The notes under the pieces are model-generated. The model saw only the letters and a list, made by a program, of their open reading frames with translations. It did no database searches and was not told where the DNA came from. DNA of 21,267 bases from AP-16 sp036395835. Lineage in GTDB: Bacteria; Pseudomonadota; Alphaproteobacteria; Rhizobiales; Xanthobacteraceae. The stretch lies in assembly GCA_036395835.1 (NCBI GenBank), contig DASWCW010000189.1:1-21267 (forward strand). Reading direction: 5' to 3'. The translations under genes and the position numbers were made by a program. Position 1 is the first letter of the stretch; every line of letters starts with the position of its first letter. Shown piece after piece: positions 1 to 7,159 of the stretch.

Positions 1-345
1 CAATTGTCCAGCGCCGACGACACTTTCGCGCCGTACCAGTTCTCCAATCCCTGGTTCGGGACTGTGCGCGGCCGGATCGGCTGGGCGTTCAGCAATGTTC
101 TGGTCTACGCGACGGGCGGACTTGCGTACGGGAGGAGCAGGCTCACGTTCGCGGGGCTGACCGAAACGCACAGAAAAGCCGGCTGGACCGCGGGCGGCGG
201 CATCGAAGTCGGCCTCACGCCGCATTGGTCGACCAAGGTGGAATATCTGTATTTCGATCTCGGCAATCAGAGTTACGTACTGACCGGCGCCAACAACGGC
301 TTGACCTCGAACCTGTTGCGCTTCGGCGTGAACTACCGGTTCTGA
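1..345 (+). CDS. Outer-membrane beta-barrel (Omp31-like) porin, C-terminal part
   Basis: The reading frame is open from the first base, so only the last 114 residues are present and the start lies outside the window. The sequence alternates aromatic and polar residues as in transmembrane beta strands (WFGTVRGRIGWAF, WSTKVEYLYFDLG, LLRFGVNYRF) and ends in a C-terminal phenylalanine, the usual signal for Bam-mediated insertion. The G-x-x-R-GRIGWAF and KVEYLYFDLG blocks are typical of the Omp31/Omp25-like family (Omp_b-brl type) that is multiplied in Rhizobiales. The likely role is a structural or porin-like protein of the outer membrane; the substrate cannot be told. It converges on cspA, with a palindromic repeat in between. 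The family is fairly certain; which paralogue it is cannot be judged from a fragment. Confidence 0.85.
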   Translation, partial: QLSSADDTFAPYQFSNPWFGTVRGRIGWAFSNVLVYATGGLAYGRSRLTFAGLTETHRKAGWTAGGGIEVGLTPHWSTKVEYLYFDLGNQSYVLTGANNGLTSNLLRFGVNYRF

Positions 346-410
346 GCGGTCGGCGTCAGGACGTCGTTGCGCACGAGCCGAGGCGCAGGAGCGGCCGGAT
401 GTTGCTCATC

Positions 411-450
411 GAGGTCCCCGCCTGCCCCGGGACGGCGGCCTTCCGCCGCC
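411..450. repeat. Paired-hairpin palindromic repeat, copy 1
   Basis: A GAGGTCCCCGC block is followed by an imperfect CGGGAC arm and then a GGCGG-CCTTC-CGCC hairpin. The same two-hairpin plan, starting with the same GAGGTCCCCGC, recurs at 6272-6314. It lies between the convergent porin and cspA genes, where it could act as a bidirectional terminator; this is an inference from position and structure. Confidence 0.5.
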
Positions 451-498
451 GATTTCGCCGCGCTCCATCGGGGGCTGCGATCGCGATCAAGCGGCGGA

Positions 499-714
499 TC
501 AGCCGCTGACGACAAGGTTCACCGCCTTGGGACCCTTGCCCTTCTTGTCGGGCTCGACATCGAAGCTGATGCGCTGTCCCTCGTTGAGCGACTTCAGGCC
601 GGCACGCTCGACTGCCGTGATGTGCACAAACACGTCGCGACCGCCGTCGTCCGGCTTGATGAAGCCGTAGCCGCGCTCGCTGTTGAAGAACTTGACCGTA
701 CCGCTCATCGCCAT
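499..714 (-). CDS. cspA: Cold-shock domain protein, CspA family
   Basis: The product is a 71-residue single cold-shock domain, the normal family size. It begins MAMSGTVKFFN and carries both RNA-binding motifs, RNP1 as RGYGFI and RNP2 as VFVHI. It ends in the basic/hydrophobic strand typical of the family (KAVNLVVSG). Such proteins bind single-stranded RNA and DNA and melt secondary structure, acting as RNA chaperones in the cytoplasm. The frame is open further upstream to 801, but the start at 714 is chosen because GGAAAGGAGC sits just before it and the cold-shock fold begins there. A second ATG two codons later (708) is possible. About 200 nt of non-coding DNA precede it, consistent with the long structured leader of regulated csp genes. 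Many Rhizobiales carry several csp paralogues, so cold inducibility is not proven. Confidence 0.93.
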   Translation of the reverse strand: MAMSGTVKFFNSERGYGFIKPDDGGRDVFVHITAVERAGLKSLNEGQRISFDVEPDKKGKGPKAVNLVVSG

Positions 715-918
715 CGGGAAGCTCCTTTCCCCAATGTTGCTTCGCCGCCGGCCCCCACGGCGCGGCGGCTCGGCCGGACATTCGCAAACGGGGAAAGGCA
801 TCGGCTGCCAAGAGCCTCAGTCATCCGCCGGCCCCCAATGGAGGCGGAACGTCAAAGCCAGCACCAAAGCAAGTAAACCAACGCCGTCCCGGTGGAAAGA
901 GGCGATGGGATCATCATC
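715..918 (-). promoter_or_regulatory. Probable cspA leader and promoter region
   Basis: These 204 nt between the end of rlmJ and the cspA start have no convincing gene. They hold the ribosome binding site (GGAAAGGAGC) next to the start and GC-rich self-complementary patches around 745-780 and 819-846. Csp genes often use a long 5' leader that refolds with temperature; the length fits, but no conserved cold-box was recognised. Confidence 0.3.
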
Positions 919-1767
919 TCATTTTTCCGCCGTCAGCCAATCGAGTCGTGCGGCGCCTTCCCGGTCGCGACCCAGCACCGTCGCGAGTGCAGGGAGCAGG
1001 CTTTGCAGCTCGGTTTCCAGTTTCCACGGCGGGTTGACCAACAAAAGGCCGCTGCCGATCAAAGATTTGTCCTGCCGAACCGCGACCCTGACCTCCGCGC
1101 GCAGAATTTTCGGCACCCCCAGCATCGCCACCCGCCGGGCGAAGCGCTCGGTCTCGGCAATCTCCTTGATCGGGTACCACAGCAGATAAATTCCGGTCGC
1201 CCATTTCCGATGGGCGGCGGCAAGCTGTTCCGCGAGCCGCTCGAACTCGCCGGGCGCCTCGAAGGGTGGATCGATGAGCACGATCCCGCGCCGCTCCCTG
1301 GGCGGCACATAGGCGGCGAGGGCCGTCCAGCCATCGATCGCGATCACCTTGGCGCGCCGGTCCTTGCCCAGCGAGCGCGCCAGCGCCGCCGCGGCCGCCG
1401 GAACGAGCTCGCAGGCGATGAGGCGGTCCTGCGGCCGCAGCCAGGCGAGCGCGAGCAGCGGCGATCCGGGATAGGCGCGCAGGCGCCCGTCCGCATTGTA
1501 TCCGGCAATGGCATCGAGATAGGGCGCGAGCAGCGCACGGATGTCGGGCTCGAGGTTTGCCGCGAGCAGCCGGCCGATGCCCTGGCGCCATTCGCCGGTC
1601 CGGCTCGCTTCGGGTCCGGTCAGCCGCGTCAAGCCGGATCCGGCATGGGTGTCGATGAGACGGAACGCGCTCTGCTTTGCCCGCAAATGTGCGACGACGC
1701 ACGCGAGCACCGCGTGCTTGACGACGTCGGCAAAACTGCCGGCATGGAACGCGTGGCGGTAGTTCAT
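919..1767 (-). CDS. rlmJ: 23S rRNA (adenine(2030)-N6)-methyltransferase RlmJ
   Basis: The product has 282 residues, the usual RlmJ length. The N-terminus MNYRHAFHAGSFADVVKH is the family signature. An SAM-binding motif I-like segment (LIDTHAGSG, about 38-45), a YPGSP loop (99-103) and the catalytic DPPF motif (166-169) of N6-adenine methyltransferases are all visible. RlmJ methylates A2030 of 23S rRNA before ribosome assembly is complete. The E. coli protein was formerly YhiR and has been linked to use of DNA as a nutrient. It stands alone: cspA downstream is 204 nt away, and the RNase T2 gene upstream ends 249 nt away. The start is fixed by the family N-terminus. Nothing looks damaged. Confidence 0.95.
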   Translation of the reverse strand: MNYRHAFHAGSFADVVKHAVLACVVAHLRAKQSAFRLIDTHAGSGLTRLTGPEASRTGEWRQGIGRLLAANLEPDIRALLAPYLDAIAGYNADGRLRAYPGSPLLALAWLRPQDRLIACELVPAAAAALARSLGKDRRAKVIAIDGWTALAAYVPPRERRGIVLIDPPFEAPGEFERLAEQLAAAHRKWATGIYLLWYPIKEIAETERFARRVAMLGVPKILRAEVRVAVRQDKSLIGSGLLLVNPPWKLETELQSLLPALATVLGRDREGAARLDWLTAEK

Positions 1768-1919
1768 GAGCGGACGACAGATGCCTCAAACGCGAGTGCA
1801 GCGGAATAGGCGGCAAACGTGAAGAGAAACGCGAGGCCGGCGCCTCCCGCGCCTTGAGCAGCCCGCCTTTCGCCGGCGTTCGGTGCGACTTTCGTCTGTT
1901 CTCGGTCGTCCGAAACGAA

Positions 1920-1965
1920 GATGGCCTACGCCCGAAGCTGCTGGGAGCTCGGAACGCAGGCCATC
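1920..1965. repeat. Imperfect inverted repeat in the rlmJ-RNase T2 gap
   Basis: Arms GATGGCCT (1920-1927) and AGGCCATC (1958-1965) pair perfectly, and the interior can extend the stem through CGAAGCT/AGCTCGG with a short loop. The rest of the 249-nt gap (1768-2016) shows no supportable gene. The hairpin could terminate transcription of the RNase T2 gene, which ends at 2017 on the same strand, but it lacks a T-run. Confidence 0.35.
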
Positions 1966-2016
1966 CGCGAGCCGTACGCGCAACCTAACGCGAAGCCAAG
2001 CTTCCGGCCAAAAGCC

Positions 2017-2709
2017 TCAACCGTCCTCGCGCGCCGGCTGGCCGCCGCGCATCGGCGGCATCACGATTTTCTCGCGCCGGCAGGTGCGCCGGTCGGCTCC
2101 CTCGCAGCTGCGGAATGCCAGCTCCTTCGTCATGCAGATGCGCACCTCGCGCAGGCGCTCCTTGTCGCAGCCGACCGCGATCGAGCTCGCGCTCAGGCCC
2201 GGGTTGGCCGTGACGAAAGCCTGCTCGACTTCGCCGGGCGTGACGGTGAGCGGCGCCTTCAGGTCGATGTACTCCGCCGGGATTTTCACGACGGCGCGCG
2301 CCTTGCGCACCGTTTCGAAATAGCCGCGTGCGGGCAGCCCGGAGCAGGTGCCGTGGCGGTCCCACTCGTGGAAAATCAGCCGCGGTGCCGGCATGACGTC
2401 GAACATCGAGGAGACGATGTTGCGGTCGAGCCGCGGCGCGGGGACCTGGCAGTACTCGGGAAAGCCTTTTTCGTATTGCGGCCACAGTCCGTGCACCACG
2501 AAGGAATACGGCCGAGCGCCGCACTGCGGTTGGCTGCTGGCGCGGTCGCCGGCGGCCTCGCAGAACGAAGGCGACCAGGACAGCGCGAGGACGTAGAAGT
2601 CGAACTTGCCGGCCTCGTTTTGACGGGTGTCCTGGGCCGAAGCGGCCGCGACCCCGAGGCTCAATGCCAAAGCGGCGGCGAAGAGCGAACGCAATGCAAA
2701 CCGGACCAT
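2017..2709 (-). CDS. Exported ribonuclease T2 family protein
   Basis: The product has 230 residues. Residues 1-25 form a signal peptide ending ASA, so the mature enzyme is periplasmic or secreted. Both catalytic signatures of RNase T2 are intact: CAS-1 FVVHGLWP (70-77, His73) and CAS-2 HEWDRHGTC (114-122, with His114, Glu115 and His119). Cysteines at about 50, 63, 87 and 122 and later CDKE, ICM, SCE and TCR positions are available for disulphides. The family cleaves single-stranded RNA through a 2',3'-cyclic phosphate with little base specificity, so the likely role is scavenging of external or periplasmic RNA. The start is supported by the signal peptide and an upstream G-run. A candidate LexA-type direct repeat lies about 46 nt upstream. 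Confidence 0.93.
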   Translation of the reverse strand: MVRFALRSLFAAALALSLGVAAASAQDTRQNEAGKFDFYVLALSWSPSFCEAAGDRASSQPQCGARPYSFVVHGLWPQYEKGFPEYCQVPAPRLDRNIVSSMFDVMPAPRLIFHEWDRHGTCSGLPARGYFETVRKARAVVKIPAEYIDLKAPLTVTPGEVEQAFVTANPGLSASSIAVGCDKERLREVRICMTKELAFRSCEGADRRTCRREKIVMPPMRGGQPAREDG

Positions 2710-2754
2710 GGAAGCCCCCCTACCAACGTTGCACCGGGAACTTCGTTAGTCGAA

Positions 2755-2769
2755 GAACAAGACAAGAAC
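2755..2769. promoter_or_regulatory. Candidate alphaproteobacterial LexA box (GAAC-N7-GAAC)
   Basis: Two GAAC direct repeats (2755-2758 and 2766-2769) are separated by exactly seven bases, the arrangement described for LexA operators in alphaproteobacteria. A third GAAC at 2776 is offset by six. It lies upstream of the RNase T2 start at 2709 in an unusually A-rich stretch. With eight fixed bases a chance match is quite possible. Confidence 0.3.
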
Positions 2770-2916
2770 AAAAAGGAACAAAATGCGATCCTGAGTCCTG
2801 GCCGCGCCGACGGCTACCGACCCCGAGGCCTGATGGCTGGCGGGCTTACGCCCAAGTCGGGAGTGGGTTCCGGTTTTCCCGGCCGGCGCCGGAGGTAACG
2901 CGGCGAACCGCCGGCG

Positions 2917-3375
2917 TCAGGGCTTCGCCGCCTTGCAGGCCGGGTTGAAGGCCCAGTTGCGGTCGACCCCGACCACGCACCATTCGACGCCCCAGGTTGC
3001 GCCGATCAGTCCGGTATCCTCGCCGATCGAATAATAGATCGGCCGTTCGATGCCGTCGGAGATCAGGGCCACACCGGCGCAATAGCGCCGTGGAATCGTG
3101 TCGGGCGCCCACGGCCGGAACTCGATTTCGCGCACCTGCTCGAACGCGGCGATCGACAGGTTGGAGTTCCAGAATCGGCGTTCCTTGAGGCCGAACAGAT
3201 ATTGGATTTTCGACAGCGCCACCGGATAGTCGCAGGGCGGCAGCTTGCCGCTGTAACGCGGTCCGAACAGCGCGAAATTCTTCTCGAGCCAGCTGGCGGC
3301 CTCGGCGGCAGGCGCGAACGCCAGCACCGAAGTCGCCGTCAGCAGCGCGGCTAGAATGCGGATCCGGCCAAGCAT
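2917..3375 (-). CDS. Exported hypothetical protein with four conserved-looking cysteines
   Basis: A 152-residue protein that I cannot assign to a named family. Residues 1-26 are a clear signal peptide (hydrophobic core ILAALLTATSVLAF, cleavage near AEA-AS). The mature part has four cysteines in the contexts PPCDY, RYCAG, EWCVV and PACKA, suggesting two disulphides in the periplasm. It is rich in Trp and aromatic residues (WLEKNF, RFWNSN, TWGVEW). The start at 3375 is preceded by a G-rich AGGGC/GGGGGA stretch and gives the signal peptide directly. It has its own gap of about 200 nt before the downstream RNase T2 gene. It resembles small exported proteins seen in Rhizobiales, but no function is proposed. 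Confidence 0.8.
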   Translation of the reverse strand: MLGRIRILAALLTATSVLAFAPAAEAASWLEKNFALFGPRYSGKLPPCDYPVALSKIQYLFGLKERRFWNSNLSIAAFEQVREIEFRPWAPDTIPRRYCAGVALISDGIERPIYYSIGEDTGLIGATWGVEWCVVGVDRNWAFNPACKAAKP

Positions 3376-3519
3376 GCCCTATCCCCCGAATTGCGGACGG
3401 TGCCGCGCGGCTTTACGGCGGTCAAGGGGCGGGCAGCCCCTCCGGAGGAATCATCTCGAGCGTGACCGTACGGCCACGGACCAGAAATAGGGCGCGGATC
3501 GGGCCGGAACGCCCGCCGC

Positions 3520-3723
3520 TCAAGCTGCCGGGGTGTTGTTGAGGAAAAGCGCGCACGTCCTGGCCGCCGTCGACGATTGCACGCGATCGAAGCGCTCGAA
3601 GCTCGCGCGCAGCTCCGGATCGGAGGTGGCGACGATCCCGCAGCTCCGCGTTTGCAATCCGGCCGGAGCCGGCACGATAGCGAGCACGAGCGGAAGGAGG
3701 ATCACGAGGCGAGGCGAAATCAT
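3520..3723 (-). CDS. Small exported hypothetical protein
   Basis: A 67-residue reading frame with a strongly hydrophobic N-terminus (LVILLPLVLAIVPAPAG) that reads as a signal peptide or anchor. A short polar part follows, with two cysteines (RSCGIV, RTCALF) that could pair. Third codon positions are strongly G/C, as in neighbouring genes. No clear ribosome binding site precedes the ATG, which lowers confidence. It is divergent from the DUF1236 gene at 3922, with about 200 nt between them. No function can be assigned. Confidence 0.5.
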   Translation of the reverse strand: MISPRLVILLPLVLAIVPAPAGLQTRSCGIVATSDPELRASFERFDRVQSSTAARTCALFLNNTPAA

Positions 3724-3921
3724 GCGTGGCGTGGCCTGGCGGCTGCCGGGTATCCGGCAGGCTGGATCGATCGGCAGGGGAGGGAAGCTAGCGCAGGGGT
3801 GTTGCGATCCATTTGCCTCGATCGCCGAAAAATCGCTAACGCGCGCAAAGGATTATGGCAGGGAAACAAACCTCGGCTTCGCCCGTTGCCCCCTGCGAAA
3901 TCTCGTTCCAAGGAGGACGCG

Positions 3922-4302
3922 ATGGGATATGTCCTGCGGACGGCGGTTTTGGTGGTGGCCCTATCGGCCAGCGCTGGGCCCGGCACGGCTCAGCAACCCG
4001 GTCCCATGACCGGGACAAGCTCGACGGCGACGACCAGCACCGAGCTGCAGCTGACCCAGCAGCAGCGTACCGCGATCTATGAGAGCGTCAGCAAGCAGAA
4101 GGTCAGCCGAACGCCGCCCCCGGCCAATCTGCAGGTGGCGGTCGGCGGCGACCTGCCCGCCTCGATGGAGCTCTACGATCTGCCGCCCAATATCGCCGCC
4201 GATATTCCGGCGACGAAGCTCTACAAATACACCTTGGTGCAAAATCAGGTGGTGATCGTCGATCCGACCAAGATGAAGGTCGTCGACGTCATCCGGCAGT
4301 AA
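3922..4302 (+). CDS. Exported DUF1236 domain protein
   Basis: The product has 126 residues. A signal peptide covers about residues 1-23 (MGYVLRTAVLVVALSASAGP). A Thr/Ser-rich linker follows, then an LTQQQRTAIYESV helix and the characteristic DUF1236 ending, where a LYDLP...IPATKLYKYT stretch leads to QNQVVIVDP and VVDVIRQ. DUF1236 proteins are small exported proteins of unknown function, frequent in Bradyrhizobium relatives. The frame is open further upstream, but AAGGAGG lies just before the ATG at 3922 and the signal peptide begins there, which settles the start. A second protein with the same layout is at 10388. The gene is followed directly by a palindrome after a T-run. Confidence 0.88.
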   Translation: MGYVLRTAVLVVALSASAGPGTAQQPGPMTGTSSTATTSTELQLTQQQRTAIYESVSKQKVSRTPPPANLQVAVGGDLPASMELYDLPPNIAADIPATKLYKYTLVQNQVVIVDPTKMKVVDVIRQ

Positions 4303-4309
4303 GTTTTTT

Positions 4310-4351
4310 CTCCCCGCGGGGAGGGTCGGCAGCGAGCGTTGCGAGCTGCCG
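4310..4351. repeat. GC-rich palindromic repeat (CTCCCC...GGGGAG type), possible terminator
   Basis: A perfect 14-bp palindrome CTCCCCGCGGGGAG (4310-4323) is followed by a second hairpin with arms CGGCAGC (4327-4333) and GCTGCCG (4345-4351). A run of six T precedes it, as expected for a terminator of the minus-strand gene at 4359. Related palindromes occur at 12013 and twice inside uvrB, so it is a dispersed element as well as a possible bidirectional terminator between convergent genes. Confidence 0.6.
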
Positions 4352-4358
4352 GGGTGGG

Positions 4359-4769
4359 TCACTCAGTCGTGTCGTTGACCAGCTTGTTCACCGTCGCGGG
4401 CAGGATGTCGAGGTAAGGGCCCATGAAGAAGGCTTCGCCCGAGCCCTCGCCGAACAGCCGGTCGTGGGCGCTGATCATCGCCCGCATGGCGTCGATGCAG
4501 GCGTCCATCGAGGCGACGATCAGCTCGTTCACCTCGGCGGCATCCTCATTCTTGTGAAAGCGCGGGTCCGCCGCGACCGCGTGCGCAACGCAATCGTTGG
4601 CGGAGCGGATCAGCGGGCGCAACACCGCGGCTTTCTGGTGCGGGCTCATTTGCACGCCGGATTGGATCGCAGCCAATCCCATCGGTGTCGTGAGGTGCGG
4701 GTCGAACGATACGTTCGACACGAGCGGCATGCCAACCAGCGACATACCAACCAGGGCTGCGAGGATCAT
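4359..4769 (-). CDS. Hypothetical protein with hydrophobic N-terminus
   Basis: A 136-residue protein with a short hydrophobic N-terminus (MILAALVGMSLVGMPLV) that could be a signal peptide or anchor. A mostly helical body follows, containing QMSPHQKAAVLRPLI and two cysteines (NDCVAH, DACIDAM). The ATG at 4769 is preceded by GGGGAGGGGAG, a strong ribosome binding site. It converges with the DUF1236 gene, and the two stop codons are 57 nt apart. I recognise no family. The regular helices and cysteine spacing suggest a small helical exported protein, but this is inference only. Confidence 0.72.
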   Translation of the reverse strand: MILAALVGMSLVGMPLVSNVSFDPHLTTPMGLAAIQSGVQMSPHQKAAVLRPLIRSANDCVAHAVAADPRFHKNEDAAEVNELIVASMDACIDAMRAMISAHDRLFGEGSGEAFFMGPYLDILPATVNKLVNDTTE

Positions 4770-5070
4770 GCTCCCCTCCCCAAGGCTTCCCTAGAATCAG
4801 GTCCCACCCGGCTGTTATCTGGAATACCAAAGCGGGAGCCCGCGGAAAACAGCAGAATGGTAGGGATTCGCAGGATTTTCTGCGGCTGTGGGTCGCGGGA
4901 CACACCGTTCCGAGGTCGGAGAACGAAGGGCGACCCCGGGTCGGGCGACCCGGGGTTGAGCGAGGCGCGACCCGCACTCATAGCGGCACCCCCGCCGGCA
5001 GGTTCCATCGCATGCCTGCTGGAGCCGCAGCCGGAAATGGCAGGCGGGTCAACCAGCCTTTATTCTTCCG
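4770..5070. other. Non-coding gap with one strong hairpin
   Basis: No supportable gene was seen in these 301 nt. A near-perfect hairpin has arms ACCCCGGGTCG (4933-4943) and CGACCCGGGGT (4946-4956) with a two-base loop. A perfect tandem repeat of ATTCTTCCGTC (5062-5072, 5073-5083) starts at its right edge and runs into the end of the zinc-ribbon gene. Confidence 0.5.
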
Positions 5071-5238
5071 TCATTCTTCCGTCCCGCGGCCCCCGTCCTC
5101 GCTCATCCGGTATGCGCAATTCGGGCACACCACAGGGGTATCGCGGCGCAAGCGCGCGACGCTTCGCGTGAGACGATAGCCGCAGCGGGGACAGATGACC
5201 TCGACCTCGACCTGATCGGGGCGCGGATCGTTCGCCAT
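5071..5238 (-). CDS. Small zinc-ribbon protein
   Basis: A 55-residue protein starting MANDPRPDQVEVEVICPRCG. Two CxxC knuckles, CPRC (residues 17-20) and CPNC (38-41), are each followed by an aromatic residue (GY and AY). They are 17 residues apart, a classic four-cysteine zinc ribbon. The acidic N-terminus and short acidic tail are typical of tiny zinc-ribbon proteins that act as nucleic-acid or protein adaptors; the partner is unknown. The stop codon lies at the joint of an 11-bp tandem duplication, so the tail may have been changed recently. It is divergent from the alpha/beta hydrolase gene, with 96 nt shared for promoters. No strong ribosome binding site is visible, but the motif pair makes a chance frame unlikely. 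Confidence 0.75.
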   Translation of the reverse strand: MANDPRPDQVEVEVICPRCGYRLTRSVARLRRDTPVVCPNCAYRMSEDGGRGTEE

Positions 5239-5334
5239 CCACGGAATCTAAGCACGGCCTCGAACCTGCGGAAGACGCGCGTTTTGGCGCAAACCGTGCT
5301 AGGGCACCGGCGCATTCCCATCCGGATTTCCTCC

Positions 5335-6222
5335 ATGCTCGACTACGAAGCCTCCGGCCCGACCTCGCGGGTGTATTTCTCCCAACGCCTGCGCCTGCAT
5401 TACGTCGATTGGGGCAATCCGGGCGCGCCGCCGCTCATTCTGCTGCACGGCGGCCGCGACCATTGCCGCAACTGGGACTGGGTCGCATCCCGGCTCCGGC
5501 ACGAGTGGCACGTCATCGCGCCCGACCTGCGCGGCCACGGCGACAGCCAATGGTCGACCGATGGCTATTACAACATGCCGGGCTACATCTACGATCTCGC
5601 GCAGCTCATCCATCAGCAGCAGCTCGCGCCCGCGACCATCGTGGCGCATTCGCTCGGCGGCAACATCGCGCTGCGCTACGCCGGCGTGTTTCCGCAGAAC
5701 GTGAGCAAGCTCGTGGCGATCGAGGGCCTCGGCCCCTCGCCGAAAGTGCTGGCGGAGCGTGGGGTCAAACCGATCGCCGCGCGCATGGCCCGCTGGGTCG
5801 AGCTGCAGCGCGAGCTCGCGGGCCGGTTGTCGCGGCGCTACGCCTCGATCGAGGACGCGTTCAAGCGCATGCAGGAGGCCAACCGCCATCTCTCGCCGGA
5901 GCAGGCGCGGCATCTCACCCAGCACGGCGTCAACCAGAACGAGGACGGGACCTACAGCTGGAAATTCGACAATTACGTCCGGGTCTGGCCGCCCTACGAC
6001 CTGACCCAGGCCGAGCTCGAGGAGCTGTGGGCGCGGATCGCCTGCCCGACGCTGCTGGTCTACGGCAAGGAGAGCTGGGCTTCCAATCCGACCGAGGACG
6101 GCCGCGCCGCGCATTTCAACAGCGCGCAGGTGGTGCTGTTCGAAAAGGCCGGGCACTGGGTGCATCACGACCAGCTCGATGCGTTCCTCGATACGGTACG
6201 CAAGTTCCTGGCGGAGCCGTAG
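5335..6222 (+). CDS. Alpha/beta-fold hydrolase
   Basis: The product has 295 residues, the normal length for a single alpha/beta-hydrolase domain. The oxyanion-hole region LILLHGGRDH (about 35-43), the DLRGHGDS strand-turn (64-71) and the nucleophile elbow AHSLGGN (Ser106, with Ala in place of the first Gly) are visible. A C-terminal GHWVHHDQ supplies His274. The acid position in LLVYGKESW carries Glu or Ser rather than the usual Asp. A cap region follows residue 120. The substrate is unknown; relatives include epoxide hydrolases, esterases and haloalkane dehalogenases. The frame extends upstream to a TTG at 5284, but the ATG at 5335 gives a usual N-terminus. A palindromic repeat follows the stop at once. 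Confidence 0.88.
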   Translation: MLDYEASGPTSRVYFSQRLRLHYVDWGNPGAPPLILLHGGRDHCRNWDWVASRLRHEWHVIAPDLRGHGDSQWSTDGYYNMPGYIYDLAQLIHQQQLAPATIVAHSLGGNIALRYAGVFPQNVSKLVAIEGLGPSPKVLAERGVKPIAARMARWVELQRELAGRLSRRYASIEDAFKRMQEANRHLSPEQARHLTQHGVNQNEDGTYSWKFDNYVRVWPPYDLTQAELEELWARIACPTLLVYGKESWASNPTEDGRAAHFNSAQVVLFEKAGHWVHHDQLDAFLDTVRKFLAEP

Positions 6223-6316
6223 CCCGGATGGAGCGGCGAAGCCACGCCATCCGGCACCCAGTTTGCCGGTCGAGGTCCCCGCTTTCCGCGGGGACGGTGG
6301 GCCTTCGGCCCACCGC
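6223..6316. repeat. REP-like unit followed by a paired-hairpin repeat (copy 2)
   Basis: Immediately after the hydrolase stop comes AGCCCGGATGGAGCGG with a returning CCATCCGG, a degenerate member of the REP-like family also seen at 7101 and 9913. It is followed at 6272-6314 by GAGGTCCCCGC-TTTCC-GCGGGGAC and GGTGGGCC-TTC-GGCCCACC, two hairpins matching the plan at 411-450. They may stop transcription of the hydrolase gene. Confidence 0.65.
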
Positions 6317-6374
6317 TTGACGGCGCGCGAAGGAGCCCGATACTGGCGACGGGAGACAGCCGGGCAGGGGGCAC

Positions 6375-7070
6375 ATGCGGGCAGCGGGGGCAACGTTCCG
6401 AATCCGGCGTCTTTGGGCAGGGCTCGCGCTCGGCGGCGCGCTCGCATTAGTCGCGTTTGCTTGGCATCACGGATCGTACGAAGGCGAAGCGAGCGCCCGC
6501 GTGTCCGATCCCGCCGCATCGAGGCCGATCGAGGCGCAGGCGCCTCGACCTGAACCCGGCGGTCGAGCCGCTCCGGCGGAATCCTCCGCGCCGCAGGGCG
6601 GCTTCGCGCGCTACGAGGACTATTTCAACCGCAATTATTACGCGACCTATTCCTATGCGTCGCCGGCCTATGCGCCCGCGGATTGGGGCACGCCGGCCGC
6701 GCAGTCGGCGCCGCAATCGGCTTTCACCCTGCCGTCGATCGCGGATCTCCTGGACCCCGCCAAGCTTCTGCCGAATGTGCCGCTCGCGGTGCCCTCGACC
6801 GGGGCGCTCCCCGATCTCGCCAACGCGGCGCCCGCTGCGACGATGTCCGTATCGGCGCGGTCCTCGCCGATCCGACCATTGACCAACAACACGCCGTTCC
6901 ATCTGTTCGTGACATCCGAGCCGGTTTCCGCCGCCTCGTCCACCGCATCCGATGCGTCCTCGATCACATCGTCCGACACGGGGGGCGTGTCGTCCGGCGG
7001 AGCCGTGAGCACGGTCACCGGGACCGCAGGCTCCATCGCCGGAACGACGGGTTCGCTGCTGCGCAAGTGA
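6375..7070 (+). CDS. Membrane-anchored low-complexity hypothetical protein
   Basis: A 231-residue protein with one N-terminal membrane segment (about 14-30, WAGLALGGALALVAFAW), so it is probably anchored with the rest in the periplasm. A Pro/Ala-rich stretch (42-70) leads to a tyrosine-rich block (YEDYFNRNYYATYSYASPAY). A LPSIADLLDPAKLLPNVPL helix-like region follows, then a Ser/Thr/Gly-rich tail. Low-complexity linkers of this kind occur in proteins spanning the periplasm. No family is recognised. The ATG at 6375 follows AGGGGGCAC, an acceptable binding site. It converges with the gene at 7160, with a REP-like hairpin between them. Confidence 0.65.
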   Translation: MRAAGATFRIRRLWAGLALGGALALVAFAWHHGSYEGEASARVSDPAASRPIEAQAPRPEPGGRAAPAESSAPQGGFARYEDYFNRNYYATYSYASPAYAPADWGTPAAQSAPQSAFTLPSIADLLDPAKLLPNVPLAVPSTGALPDLANAAPAATMSVSARSSPIRPLTNNTPFHLFVTSEPVSAASSTASDASSITSSDTGGVSSGGAVSTVTGTAGSIAGTTGSLLRK

Positions 7071-7100
7071 TGTTTTGCGAATGACAGTTCGATGGTGTGC

Positions 7101-7141
7101 AGCCCGGATTGCGCGCTGCTTCGCGGCGCTCCATCCGGGCT
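7101..7141. terminator. REP-like hairpin between convergent genes
   Basis: Perfect 9-bp arms AGCCCGGAT (7101-7109) and ATCCGGGCT (7133-7141) enclose a GCGC-rich inner stem, followed by ACGATTTTATTTA. It belongs to the same repeat family as 6223 and 9913. Its place between two convergent stop codons, with a T-rich tail, suggests a bidirectional terminator. Confidence 0.6.
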
Positions 7142-7159
7142 ACGATTTTATTTAGATCC

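Noticed and set aside
1786..1983. A 65-codon minus-strand frame in the rlmJ-RNase T2 gap
   Set aside because: The translation is Arg-rich without any motif, it has no ribosome binding site, and it overlaps an inverted repeat.
3422..3519. A second coding-like frame continuing past the small exported protein (ends LEMIPPEGLPAP)
   Set aside because: It has no start of its own and only about 30 residues. It might mean a frameshift in the 3520-3723 gene, but there is nothing known to compare it with.
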